From the NCBI RefSeq assembly GCF_040219615.1, contig NZ_JAVJSE010000044.1, positions 1-64,000 of the forward strand: 64,000 nt of DNA, in the 5' to 3' direction. How positions within the stretch are numbered: the stretch's first letter is position 1; each line of letters begins with the position of its first letter. Below, piece after piece: positions 23,508-31,160 of the stretch. The position numbers and the translations under genes were made by a program. Below the pieces are notes generated by a model. It was given only the letters and a program-made list of their open reading frames with translations, made no database searches and was not told the origin of the DNA. The stretch is from Thalassobaculum_A sp040219615. GTDB taxonomy: Bacteria > Pseudomonadota > Alphaproteobacteria > Thalassobaculales > Thalassobaculaceae.

Positions 23508-24103
23508 CAGCCGGCCTGGCCGGCGGTGGGTCCGTCATCCTCGTCGCTGTCGTCGAGGGTCAGCGCGCCGGCAACCCGATGCACGCCGTCCAGGTCGCCG
23601 CGGGCGAGACGCCGCGCCGCCACCAGGAACACCAGCAGAATGGTAATCGAGAGCAGAACGAGGCCGGCGACCCAGAAGCTCTGGGGGATCGCCACCGGCG
23701 TGCGCATCGGCGTGATCGAGCGGGTACCGATGGCGATCGAGTCGCTCAGCATCAGATAGGCCCACCAGGTCAGCGGATAGACGAAGATCGCCAGCGCGAC
23801 CAGCGAGACGACGTCCAGCAGCGCGCGTATCCGGGCCGGGAACAGGATGTAGAGGGCGTCGATCCTGACGTTGGTCCGATGCAGCAGGGCATAGGGAAAC
23901 GCGAAGGCGGTCGACACCGCGAAGATGTACCCCGAGACCTCGTCCGCGCCCCCGAGCGTCATGTCGAACAGGTCGCGGATGATGATGTCGACGGTCACCA
24001 TGAAGGCGGCGAAGATCAGGCCGGCACCGCCGATCCACACCAGGACCCGCGCCGCCACGAAATCCCAGGCGAGAAACTTCTCGAGCATGTCAGTCAGCCC
24101 CAT
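23507..24103 (-). CDS. dctQ: TRAP transporter small permease (DctQ)
   Basis: This 198-residue protein with four predicted membrane helices has the DctQ layout. GADEVSGYIFAVSTAFAFPY contains the conserved DE-x-S/G motif, followed by HRTNVRIDALY. DctQ holds DctM and docks the binding protein. It has an acidic C-terminal tail (DDSDEDDG). The ATG at 24103 has a poor ribosome site; ATG at 24088 (MLEKF) is an alternative five codons later. It lies between dctP and dctM with hairpins on both sides. Confidence 0.92.
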   Translation of the reverse strand: MGLTDMLEKFLAWDFVAARVLVWIGGAGLIFAAFMVTVDIIIRDLFDMTLGGADEVSGYIFAVSTAFAFPYALLHRTNVRIDALYILFPARIRALLDVVSLVALAIFVYPLTWWAYLMLSDSIAIGTRSITPMRTPVAIPQSFWVAGLVLLSITILLVFLVAARRLARGDLDGVHRVAGALTLDDSDEDDGPTAGQAG

Positions 24104-24115
24104 CGGAACAGACGA

Positions 24116-24146
24116 TCGGCCGGCGACACCGGAAGTCGCCGGCCGA
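24116..24146 (-). promoter_or_regulatory. Stem-loop between dctP and dctQ
   Basis: A perfect 12-bp inverted repeat (TCGGCCGGCGAC at 24116-24127, complement at 24135-24146, 7-base loop) lies in the 63-base gap after dctP. Such hairpins typically protect binding-protein mRNA or partly end transcription, giving more DctP than permease. Confidence 0.75.
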
Positions 24147-24166
24147 CCGCGCTGGTGAAGATCGGC

Positions 24167-25228
24167 TTACTGCGGGACCGGCGCCTTGACGCCGGCGATC
24201 TTCCCGATGGTCTCGTTCCACTGCTTCACGCACTCGGCGCCGCAGCGCTCGGCCCAGCGCTTGAGGACGACGTCCTCCAGCACCTTCTTGCGCACCGCGT
24301 CGTCCGCCGCCGACGGCTCGACCTTCTTCATGCTGCCGGGCTTGCCCTCGGTGCACTCGCCGCCCACGCCGGTGTTGCAGGTAATGCCCATGGCGTCCTC
24401 GGCCATGGTGTTCTTCCAGGACGTGTCCTCGAACTCCTGCATCTGCTTCTCGACGAACGCCTTGGTCTCCGGGCTGAGCTTGTTCCAGGTCTTCAGGTTC
24501 ATCGCCGCGAAAGTCGCGGTGTAGCCGACCTTGAACAGATAGGCATGGGTCGCGACCTGCCACCACTTCGCCTGATAGGCCGGCATGGTGCCGGTGATGC
24601 CGCAGTCAGCCACGCCCTTCTCGAGGGCCGGCAGCACCTCGGCGAAGGCGATGGTGACCGAGACGCCGCCGAGGCCCTCGACCAGGTCGCCCATCGAGGC
24701 CGCGTAGACACGCACCTTCTTGCCCGCCAGATCCGCGACGTTGTTGACCGGCGGCTTGCAGAACAGCACCTGGCTCGGGAACGGATAGAGGGCCAGCAGC
24801 TTGGAGCCATAGGTCTTCTCGAACTGCGCGGCGATGATCGGCCGGTAGGCGTTCATCGATGCGCGCGCGTCGTCCCAGTTCTGGATCACGCCGGCCAGGT
24901 CGATGCCCTCGGCGATCGGATCCTCACCGGCGATGTAGCCGACGACGCCGTGGGCGACGTCGAACACGCCGATCTTCAGCATCCGCATGACCTCGAAGCC
25001 CTTGATGCCGACCTCGGTCTGCGGCACCGCGTCGGCGGTGATCTTGCCGCCGGACACCGCCGGCATGGTCTGCTGCCAGAACGGTCCTTCGTTGACCTTC
25101 CAGTTGGAGAGGTTGCCCCAGGTCCCGACGACCTTGAGGTTCAGCTGGTCGAGTTCGGCGTTCGCCGACCACGGAATCATGCCGCCGACAAGAACTGCCG
25201 CAGCCAATGCCAGAACTGATTTTCGCAT
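24167..25228 (-). CDS. dctP: TRAP transporter periplasmic substrate-binding protein (DctP)
   Basis: This 353-residue extracytoplasmic binding protein has an N-terminal signal MRKSVLALAAAVLVGG ending SANA, with cleavage about residue 24. The mature part has DctP landmarks: PVNNVADLAGKKVRVYAAS and VTIAFAEVLPALEKGVADCG, where the conserved Arg of KVRV normally binds the substrate carboxylate. It therefore captures an organic acid for DctQM. The extra cysteines (CGAEC, CNTGVGGEC) near the C-terminus could form disulfides. First gene of the transporter operon; a candidate operator lies 68-87 bases upstream of the start. Confidence 0.93.
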   Translation of the reverse strand: MRKSVLALAAAVLVGGMIPWSANAELDQLNLKVVGTWGNLSNWKVNEGPFWQQTMPAVSGGKITADAVPQTEVGIKGFEVMRMLKIGVFDVAHGVVGYIAGEDPIAEGIDLAGVIQNWDDARASMNAYRPIIAAQFEKTYGSKLLALYPFPSQVLFCKPPVNNVADLAGKKVRVYAASMGDLVEGLGGVSVTIAFAEVLPALEKGVADCGITGTMPAYQAKWWQVATHAYLFKVGYTATFAAMNLKTWNKLSPETKAFVEKQMQEFEDTSWKNTMAEDAMGITCNTGVGGECTEGKPGSMKKVEPSAADDAVRKKVLEDVVLKRWAERCGAECVKQWNETIGKIAGVKAPVPQ

Positions 25229-25295
25229 TATGTGCCTCCCGTCCTACCCTGTTTACCGCCTCGGTCACTGCCGGACCGATTTCACGACTGTCATA

Positions 25296-25315
25296 TTGTA
25301 TGCCGAAGTACACAA
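25296..25315. promoter_or_regulatory. Imperfect inverted repeat in the dctP promoter
   Basis: TTGTAT (25296-25301) and ACACAA (25310-25315) form half-sites with one mismatch around an 8-base centre. On the minus strand TACAAT, a good -10 hexamer, overlaps the left half-site, so a bound repressor would block dctP. This resembles GntR-type operators. Confidence 0.45.
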
Positions 25316-25370
25316 CGATGAAACCCACCTGACGGCACCGCCGGCCGCCGTCGGCCGGAACTGCGCGGTA

Positions 25371-26165
25371 TCAGCGGCGCCGGCGGGCCAGGAGCAGGGC
25401 CAGCGTCGCGGCAAACACCCCTGCCCCGGCGAACGCCACCACCACCGCCGTCACCGCCGGCAGTGGCCCGGCCAGCAGGTGCAGCGCCAGGCAGAAGCTG
25501 GCATACACCACCATCGACGGCTGCGCCGCATTCAGCGTGGCGGCGGTGAAGTCGCGGCCGTAGTGGCCGTACAGCATCCAGCCCGAGGCGGTCAGCGTGG
25601 TCGGGAAGCCGAGCAGAAACCCGGACCAGACCGGACCGAGCCACGGGCTGGCGGTCGCCACGCTGACCACCACCAGGCCGGCGACGACGCCGCGCACGAT
25701 GACGAAGCCCCAGCCGGCCGCCGCCTTGCCGCCGGCCGGACGCACCAGGCCCCGGCGGCGCAGCAGCCAGGCCAGCAGCGCGCCGCCGCCAGCGGCGGCG
25801 AATGCCCAGGGCACGGTGTCCGGCAGCGCCTCGGTCGCGAACGCCCAGACCGCCCAGGCCGTGATCGCCGCGGAGAGCGACAGCAGGAAGCCGCCGAACC
25901 GGGCGGCATGCACCCAGGCGGTGCAGAACAGCAGGACGGCACCGGTGATCGCGAAGGCGGTCAGCGCGCCGCCGCTGACGAAAGCGGCGTCCTGGTCCAG
26001 GGCGATGAAGAAGAACCCGGGGCCGGCGTTGACCGGCAGTGTGATCAGCACGCTGGTCAGCACCGGCCCGGCGCGCTGCGCCAGCCGGCCGGCGGCGACG
26101 ATCACCGCCGCGGTCGCCAGCGCCTTCCAGAAGATCGAGACGACCAGCAGCAGCGCCAGGTTCAA
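25371..26165 (-). CDS. Unrecognised multi-span membrane protein
   Basis: I do not recognise this family. The 264-residue product has about eight hydrophobic helices, with small loops and a short basic end (ARRRR). Notable segments are LTSVLITLPVNAGPGFFFIALDQ and ASPWLGPVWSGFLLGFPTTLTASG. The latter two share a 'proline-glycine plus polar' pattern that may be the halves of an internal repeat, as in small transporters. Its start overlaps the MmgE/PrpD stop by four bases (26162-26165), so the two are co-translated. A permease for the MmgE/PrpD substrate or product is a guess. Confidence 0.72.
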   Translation of the reverse strand: MNLALLLVVSIFWKALATAAVIVAAGRLAQRAGPVLTSVLITLPVNAGPGFFFIALDQDAAFVSGGALTAFAITGAVLLFCTAWVHAARFGGFLLSLSAAITAWAVWAFATEALPDTVPWAFAAAGGGALLAWLLRRRGLVRPAGGKAAAGWGFVIVRGVVAGLVVVSVATASPWLGPVWSGFLLGFPTTLTASGWMLYGHYGRDFTAATLNAAQPSMVVYASFCLALHLLAGPLPAVTAVVVAFAGAGVFAATLALLLARRRR

Positions 26166-27526
26166 GCCGCCACCACCAGATCCACCAGGCGGCGGGCGTC
26201 GTCCAGGCCCTCCAGGTCGTCGACCATGGCGATCAGCCGATCGGCGTTGGCGGATGGCACCGGTCCGGCGGCGAAGCCGAGGTTGCCGCGGAACTTCGCC
26301 AGATGCGCCTCGCGGGTCAGCGGCTTGGCCGGGTTGCCGTAGACGACCTCGATCCCGCGCGCGAGCTCGGCGCCCGAGCGCAGCCGCACGGTCACCGTGA
26401 CCGGCGTCAGCGCATTGGGGTCCGGGTTGTCGTCGGGCGCGATCGCGATCCGACCGGCGAGGTCGAGGGTCGCCGGATCGTTCAGCGCCGCTTCGGTATA
26501 GTCGCCGACCCCGAGATCACCCGCGAGCAGCAGGCGCGCGGCCGCATAGGCGCCGCAGAGCCGGGCATAGTTCTGGGTCATGCCGGACTGCGGCGGCCGC
26601 CCGATCAGGTGGTGGATCAGCGGCGGTACCGACGCCGAGACCGACGCGACGTCGCCCCCCGACAAGCCATGCTCCGCCCTCAGCTCGCGCAGGGCGTCCA
26701 TGATGCCGTGGGTGGCGCGTCCGCTCGGGAACGGCTTGTGGGCGACTTCCTCGATCCGCCACACCCGGCCGAGATCGCGGGTCAGGGCGACCGGGTCGTA
26801 GTCGCCCTCCATCAGGTTCAGGTAGCCGAAGCGGCCCTCCAGGGTGCCGCGCAGCCCGGGCATCCCTGCCTCGGCCATCCGCACGGCGGTGACCGCGTTG
26901 CGGGCGTTGAAGCCGACCTGCATGGCCAGCAGCGGCGAACCCTCGGTATGTGCCTGCATGGTGCCGCCGGCCTGCGCGTAGTACAGGCCGAAGGCGTTCA
27001 GCAATCGTTCCCGGTCCAGCCCGAAGGCCGCCCCGACCGCTGCGACCGCGCCGAAGCCGCCGCCGACCGCCGGCCGGAAGAACCGCAGGCCGTTGCGCAC
27101 CGCACAGCCGATGTAGCAGGCCACGTCGACCCCCAGCACGACGGCCCGCAGCAGGCTCTTCCCGTCGACCCCACCGCGCGCCTCGGCCTCAGCCATCAGC
27201 GCTGCGAACGGCACCGCCATCGGATGCAGCACCGCCTTCTCGTGGATGCAGTCGTATTCGGAGTTGTGGATCAGGTAGCCGATCAGGGCCGCCGCCGCCG
27301 GTGTCGGCAACGCCTCGCCGGTTCCCCAGACCCGGGCCGCCCGGTCGCCGGCGGGGGCCTGCGACACCGCGATCCATTCGCGCACCCAGGGCGCCCGGGT
27401 GCCGGCGAGGCCGACGCCCAGGCTGTCCAGGATGAAGGTCTTGGCGGCGGTCAGTGCGTCGGCCGGGATGTCCTCGAACCGGGTCGAGACGACATGGTCG
27501 GCGAAACGTTCGATGGCGTCGGTCAC
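26162..27526 (-). CDS. MmgE/PrpD-family protein
   Basis: This 454-residue MmgE/PrpD fold protein is related to 2-methylcitrate dehydratase, cis-aconitate decarboxylase and iminodisuccinate epimerase. Motifs are FILDSLGVGLAGTRAPWVRE, the ALIGYLIHNSEYDCIHEKAVLHP active-site region (Asp, His) and KPFPSGRATHGIMDAL. There is no prpB/prpC neighbour, so methylcitrate is unlikely; a substituted succinate or tartrate-like acid is more probable given the TRAP system downstream. GTG start at 27526. It overlaps the unknown membrane protein gene. Confidence 0.88.
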   Translation of the reverse strand: MTDAIERFADHVVSTRFEDIPADALTAAKTFILDSLGVGLAGTRAPWVREWIAVSQAPAGDRAARVWGTGEALPTPAAAALIGYLIHNSEYDCIHEKAVLHPMAVPFAALMAEAEARGGVDGKSLLRAVVLGVDVACYIGCAVRNGLRFFRPAVGGGFGAVAAVGAAFGLDRERLLNAFGLYYAQAGGTMQAHTEGSPLLAMQVGFNARNAVTAVRMAEAGMPGLRGTLEGRFGYLNLMEGDYDPVALTRDLGRVWRIEEVAHKPFPSGRATHGIMDALRELRAEHGLSGGDVASVSASVPPLIHHLIGRPPQSGMTQNYARLCGAYAAARLLLAGDLGVGDYTEAALNDPATLDLAGRIAIAPDDNPDPNALTPVTVTVRLRSGAELARGIEVVYGNPAKPLTREAHLAKFRGNLGFAAGPVPSANADRLIAMVDDLEGLDDARRLVDLVVAA

Positions 27527-27588
27527 GGCGGTCCCTCCGGAAACTGGAGACCGACCCTAGCAGCCTGCCGGAAGACCGGTGAAGCCGC

Positions 27589-28230
27589 TCACTCACCCGC
27601 CAGCGGCACGACGCCCGTGCGATCCTGGCGCAGTTCCTCGAGGGACTGCCGCAGGATCGCGGCCGCGGACCTCAGGAACAGCAGCGCCATCGCACCCGCC
27701 ACGATCACGTCCGGCCAGCCTGACGCGGTCAGCCAGACCGCCACGCCCGCCCCGACCACCGCGACGTTGCCGATCGCGTCGTTGCGCGAGCACAGCCACA
27801 CCGAGCGCACGTTGGCGTCACCGTCGCGCCAGCGGAACAGGATCACCACGCTGACCACGTTGGCGGCCAGTGCCAGGGCCCCGACGCCCGACATCACGAA
27901 CGCCTCCGGCACGCCCAGCACGAAGGTCTGCCAGATCGTGGCGACGAACACGCCGACCCCCATGACCGCCAGCGACAGCCCCTTGAACAGCGCGGCGCGC
28001 GACCGCCAGACCAGCGGCCGGCCGATCACCCACAGGCTGAGGCCGTAGGTCAGGCTGTCGGCCAGGAAGTCCAGGGAGTCGGCGGCCAGGGCCACCGACC
28101 CGGACAGTGCGCCGGCGCCGATCTCGACCGCGAACATCGCCGCGTTGATGGCAATCACCGCCCACAGCGCCCGGCGATAGCCGGTCGAGAGGCCGTCGAA
28201 CTTCACGTCGCTTCCGCAGCATCCGGTCAT
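27589..28230 (-). CDS. Short cation diffusion facilitator-family transporter
   Basis: The product is 213 residues with about six membrane helices. The start MTGCCGSDVKFDG resembles the Cys-rich amino end of small CDF/CzcD-like proteins; in-frame ATGs further upstream add up to 38 residues with no family resemblance. DSLDFLADSLTYG (TM2, Asp-x3-Asp-like site) and RNDAIGNVAVVG (TM5) are the metal-site motifs. The cytoplasmic C-terminal metal-sensing domain of CDF exporters is absent. It probably exports a divalent cation; the N-terminal Cys pair might deliver metal. Substrate is unclear. Confidence 0.8.
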   Translation of the reverse strand: MTGCCGSDVKFDGLSTGYRRALWAVIAINAAMFAVEIGAGALSGSVALAADSLDFLADSLTYGLSLWVIGRPLVWRSRAALFKGLSLAVMGVGVFVATIWQTFVLGVPEAFVMSGVGALALAANVVSVVILFRWRDGDANVRSVWLCSRNDAIGNVAVVGAGVAVWLTASGWPDVIVAGAMALLFLRSAAAILRQSLEELRQDRTGVVPLAGE

Positions 28231-28626
28231 GCCGGGAGAATGGGGGGGGCTATCCGCGATGGCAAGATCCACCATGCCCGGCATAAACGACACTTGCGGG
28301 TCCCGCCGCCCGGGCCTCTCGAACGAAATTCTACCGGTCATCATTATTTTTCAAGAATAACAACTACCTTTGCGTGTGATATATTAAGAATACTTGAACA
28401 AAACTACTTAAGTTTCATTAACCGTAACCAATCACTGATGAAATTTTGGTTCTTGTACTGATCTGGATCAGATCGGGGCACGTACTTACTTCCCGACTAC
28501 GGGAACGGCGCTGCCGTATCCCGCCAACCTACCCGTCCCGGGCCACACAGGCGGTCTCGCCGCCCTTCCCCGTTGCCCGACGACGGGTTCTGTAGCGCTC
28601 GACAGAACATCAAAGGACGTCAGCCA
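28231..28626. other. AT-rich intergenic region upstream of the chemoreceptor gene
   Basis: These 396 bases hold no credible gene. From about 28332 to 28465 the composition is strikingly AT-rich (runs such as ATTATTTTTCAAGAATAA and TGATATATTAAGAATA), against GC-rich surroundings. This is likely a strong or xenogeneic-silencer-bound promoter region for the chemoreceptor gene. The rest, 28480-28626, is GC-rich leader. Confidence 0.65.
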
Positions 28627-30408
28627 ATGGATACGGTTGCTTACAGTCAGACGCCGGGCCGCCCTGCGCTCGGCCGTGGCCTCTCGGTGACGCAGAAGCT
28701 TCTGGGTGTCGTGGCGGTGTGCATTGCCCTGACCGGAGCGGTCGGTGGTACGGCCGCCTGGCAACTGTCGAACATCGGTCAGGAGGTGGCCGGTGTCGTC
28801 GAGCGGGACCTGCCGCTCGCCGCGGCTCTCGAGCAGGTCTCGACCCATCAGCTGGAGCAGGCCGTCCTGCTCGAGCGCGCCATCAGGCTGGGCACAACCG
28901 GCCAGGCCGGCGGCGAGGCGCTGCGTACGGCGACCCGCGAGATCGAAACCCTCGGGGCAAAGATCGTCGGCGAACTCGGCGACGCGATCCGGCTGACTCA
29001 GCAGTCCTTGAGCGGCGCCGCCTCACCGCAGGCTCAGGCCAAACTGGAGGGCATGCTGGCCGACCTGAACGGGATCAGCCGGGACTATTCCGCATTCTCC
29101 CGGCGTGTCGAAGAAGTTACGGCAGCGATCGCCGAGGGCCAGGCCGGCCGGGCCCTCGCGCGGATCGACGAAGTCTCGCGCATCGAGGACGAACTGCACA
29201 ACAGCCTGGTGGCGCTCGGCGACGAGATCCGCGGCCTGACCGCTTCGGCGACCGCCGCGATCTACCAGCACGAGCAGACGGCGCTGAAGGCGACGGCGAT
29301 CCTGACGCTCGCCGCCACCGTCCTCGGGTTCGGACTAGCCTTCGCGATCATTCGAACGCAGATCTCGCGGCCGCTAACCGAGGTCGTGCACGCCCTCGGC
29401 AGGCTGGCAGACGGGGACACCAGCGTCGAACTCGCGGTCCGCAGCCAGGACGAAGTGGGCCAGGTCGCCATCGCCTTCCAGACGTTCAAGGCGCGGACAA
29501 TCGAGATGAAGCAGCTGGAGGCCGACAAGCTCGAGCAGGAGAAGCGTGCCGAGGAGCAGCAGAAGCGCGCCATGGCGGCACTCGCCGACCAGTTCGAGCA
29601 GAGCGTGGGCTCGATCGTCGAGGTCGTGTCGTCGGCCGCCACAGAGCTGGAATCGGCGGCGAAGACCCTGAACCTCACGCTCGAGGAGACCAACGCGCAG
29701 GCCGGCAATGTCGCGGCGGGCGCGACGCAGGCCAGCGCCAATGTCGAGACCGTCGCCGTCGCCTGCGAGGAACTGGCGGCCTCGGTGCGGGAGATCGGGC
29801 AGCAGGTGGGCCAGTCGACCACGATCTCCAGCCGCGCGGTCGGCAATGCCGAGGAGACCCAGGCCACGGTCGAGGGTCTTGTCGCGACGACCCAGAAGAT
29901 CGGCGAGGTGGTCAAGCTGATCCAGGACATCGCGGCCCAGACCAACCTCCTCGCCCTGAACGCGACCATCGAGGCAGCCCGCGCCGGCGAGGCCGGCAAG
30001 GGCTTCGCGGTGGTCGCCTCGGAGGTCAAGTCGCTGGCCAGCCAGACGGCGCAGGCCACCGAGAGCATCACTGCCCAGATCGGCGACGTGCAGGACGTCA
30101 CGCAACGGACGGTGAGTGCGATCAGGAGCATCGCCGAGGTGATCGGCGAAAGCCGGGAGATCGCCTCCGCCATCGCCTCGGCCGTAGAGGAGCAGGGTGC
30201 GGCGACCCAGGAGATCGCGCGCAACGTTCAGCAGGCATCGGCCGGGACCGGCGAGGTCTCCCAAGCGATAGCGCAGGTGAGCCAGGCGGCGGCCGAAGGC
30301 GGCTCGGCAGCCACGCAGGTGCTCTCCAGCGCCCAGGAACTGTCCGGCTCCGCAGCCCGGCTGCGCCGCGAAGTCTCGGAGTTCCTGACCCGGGTCCGCG
30401 CCGCCTGA
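28627..30408 (+). CDS. Methyl-accepting chemotaxis protein
   Basis: This 593-residue chemoreceptor begins with a short cytoplasmic start and TM1 at about 24-46. A helical periplasmic domain of about 170 residues (four-helix-bundle type) follows, then TM2 at about 218-242 (ATAILTLAATVLGFGLAF), HAMP (TEVVHALGRLADGDTSVEL), and a long coiled-coil. The conserved hairpin tip DIAAQTNLLALNATIEAARA starts at about 435 and GFAVVASEVKSLASQTA follows. It signals to CheA/CheW. No C-terminal NWETF-type CheR/B tether is present and no che genes are adjacent. A GC-rich hairpin follows the stop. Confidence 0.96.
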   Translation: MDTVAYSQTPGRPALGRGLSVTQKLLGVVAVCIALTGAVGGTAAWQLSNIGQEVAGVVERDLPLAAALEQVSTHQLEQAVLLERAIRLGTTGQAGGEALRTATREIETLGAKIVGELGDAIRLTQQSLSGAASPQAQAKLEGMLADLNGISRDYSAFSRRVEEVTAAIAEGQAGRALARIDEVSRIEDELHNSLVALGDEIRGLTASATAAIYQHEQTALKATAILTLAATVLGFGLAFAIIRTQISRPLTEVVHALGRLADGDTSVELAVRSQDEVGQVAIAFQTFKARTIEMKQLEADKLEQEKRAEEQQKRAMAALADQFEQSVGSIVEVVSSAATELESAAKTLNLTLEETNAQAGNVAAGATQASANVETVAVACEELAASVREIGQQVGQSTTISSRAVGNAEETQATVEGLVATTQKIGEVVKLIQDIAAQTNLLALNATIEAARAGEAGKGFAVVASEVKSLASQTAQATESITAQIGDVQDVTQRTVSAIRSIAEVIGESREIASAIASAVEEQGAATQEIARNVQQASAGTGEVSQAIAQVSQAAAEGGSAATQVLSSAQELSGSAARLRREVSEFLTRVRAA

Positions 30409-30413
30409 ACGAA

Positions 30414-30440
30414 CGGGAGGGCCGGCCGCCGGCCCTCCCG
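30414..30440 (+). terminator. Hairpin after the chemoreceptor gene
   Basis: A 12-bp GC-rich stem (CGGGAGGGCCGG at 30414-30425, complement at 30429-30440) with a 3-base loop lies six bases after the stop. No T-run follows, so it may act as a weak or Rho-assisted terminator. Confidence 0.6.
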
Positions 30441-30449
30441 CCGCTCCGC

Positions 30450-30455
30450 TTGACA
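30450..30455 (+). promoter_or_regulatory. -35 hexamer TTGACA of the tetR promoter
   Basis: A consensus TTGACA sits just before the inverted repeat at 30461-30502. The matching -10 must fall within the left arm, around TATTTAAT (30469-30476), so repressor binding there would directly block RNA polymerase. Confidence 0.6.
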
Positions 30456-30460
30456 GGATC

Positions 30461-30502
30461 GAAGCCTCTATTTAATCGATTGTTAGATTAAATAGAGGCT
30501 TC
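30461..30502 (+). promoter_or_regulatory. 17-bp perfect inverted repeat operator/hairpin before tetR
   Basis: GAAGCCTCTATTTAATC (30461-30477) is exactly repeated in inverse at 30486-30502 around an 8-base centre GATTGTTA. It covers the expected -10 region and contains TAGAGG (30493-30498), the apparent Shine-Dalgarno of the TetR gene whose ATG is at 30509. It fits a TetR operator, and if transcribed the RNA hairpin would also mask the ribosome site. Confidence 0.8.
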
Positions 30503-30508
30503 GCCGTC

Positions 30509-31159
30509 ATGTTCGATATCGAACCGGCCCGAAGAGCGGGCAGGCCGCTTGGCGCGCCGGAGACCCGCAGGAACTGCCTCGACGTCGCCGAGCGGCTGTT
30601 CGCCGCCGGCGGGTTCGCCGGCACCGGACTGCGCGACATCGCCGCGCGCGCCGGCGTCACCGGCGCCACCCTCGCCTATCACTTCGGCTCGAAGGAGAAG
30701 CTGTACGGCGCTGTCCTGGCCCGGATCGCCGACAGCATCCTCCCCTATCTGCCGCCCACCCCGCCGATGCCTTCCGACCCGGCGTCGGTCGCCGGACTGA
30801 TCGAGCGCTTCCTGGACTGGGCGCTGGATCACCGCCACTACGCTACCCTGCTGCTGCGCGAGCTGATGGAGAACCCGGACCGGGCGCGGAAGGCCAAGCG
30901 CTGGTACCTGCTGCCGCTGATCGAGGCCTATGCCGCCGCCATCCGCGCCGGCCAGGAGCGCGGCACCGTCGGCCCGGTCGACCCGGAGATGACCGCCTTC
31001 CACGCCACCGGGGCGATCACCCATTTCGCGGCGTCGACCGTCACCATCCAGCGCATGCTGGCGCTCGACCACGAGGCCGAGGCGGTCGACCGGTTCCGCC
31101 GCACCCTGCGGGACAGTCTCGTCGCGATGCTGGCGCCGGCCGCAGCGGGTGAGGCCTGA
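30509..31159 (+). CDS. TetR-family transcriptional regulator
   Basis: This 216-residue repressor has an N-terminal HTH at about 20-65 (LRDIAARAGVTGATLAYHFG, then SKEKLYGAVL). The helical ligand-binding domain matches the CerR-type C-terminal pattern (LLRELMENPDRARKAK). It probably senses an acyl-CoA or aromatic ligand, since it sits one base upstream of an acyl-CoA ligase gene and precedes several lipid-metabolism genes. The 17-bp inverted repeat before it is the likely autoregulatory operator. Confidence 0.92.
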   Translation: MFDIEPARRAGRPLGAPETRRNCLDVAERLFAAGGFAGTGLRDIAARAGVTGATLAYHFGSKEKLYGAVLARIADSILPYLPPTPPMPSDPASVAGLIERFLDWALDHRHYATLLLRELMENPDRARKAKRWYLLPLIEAYAAAIRAGQERGTVGPVDPEMTAFHATGAITHFAASTVTIQRMLALDHEAEAVDRFRRTLRDSLVAMLAPAAAGEA

Positions 31160-31160
31160 G

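Noticed and set aside
28332..28465. Prophage or insertion-sequence scar
   Set aside because: No terminal repeats, target duplications, integrase or transposase fragments are visible.
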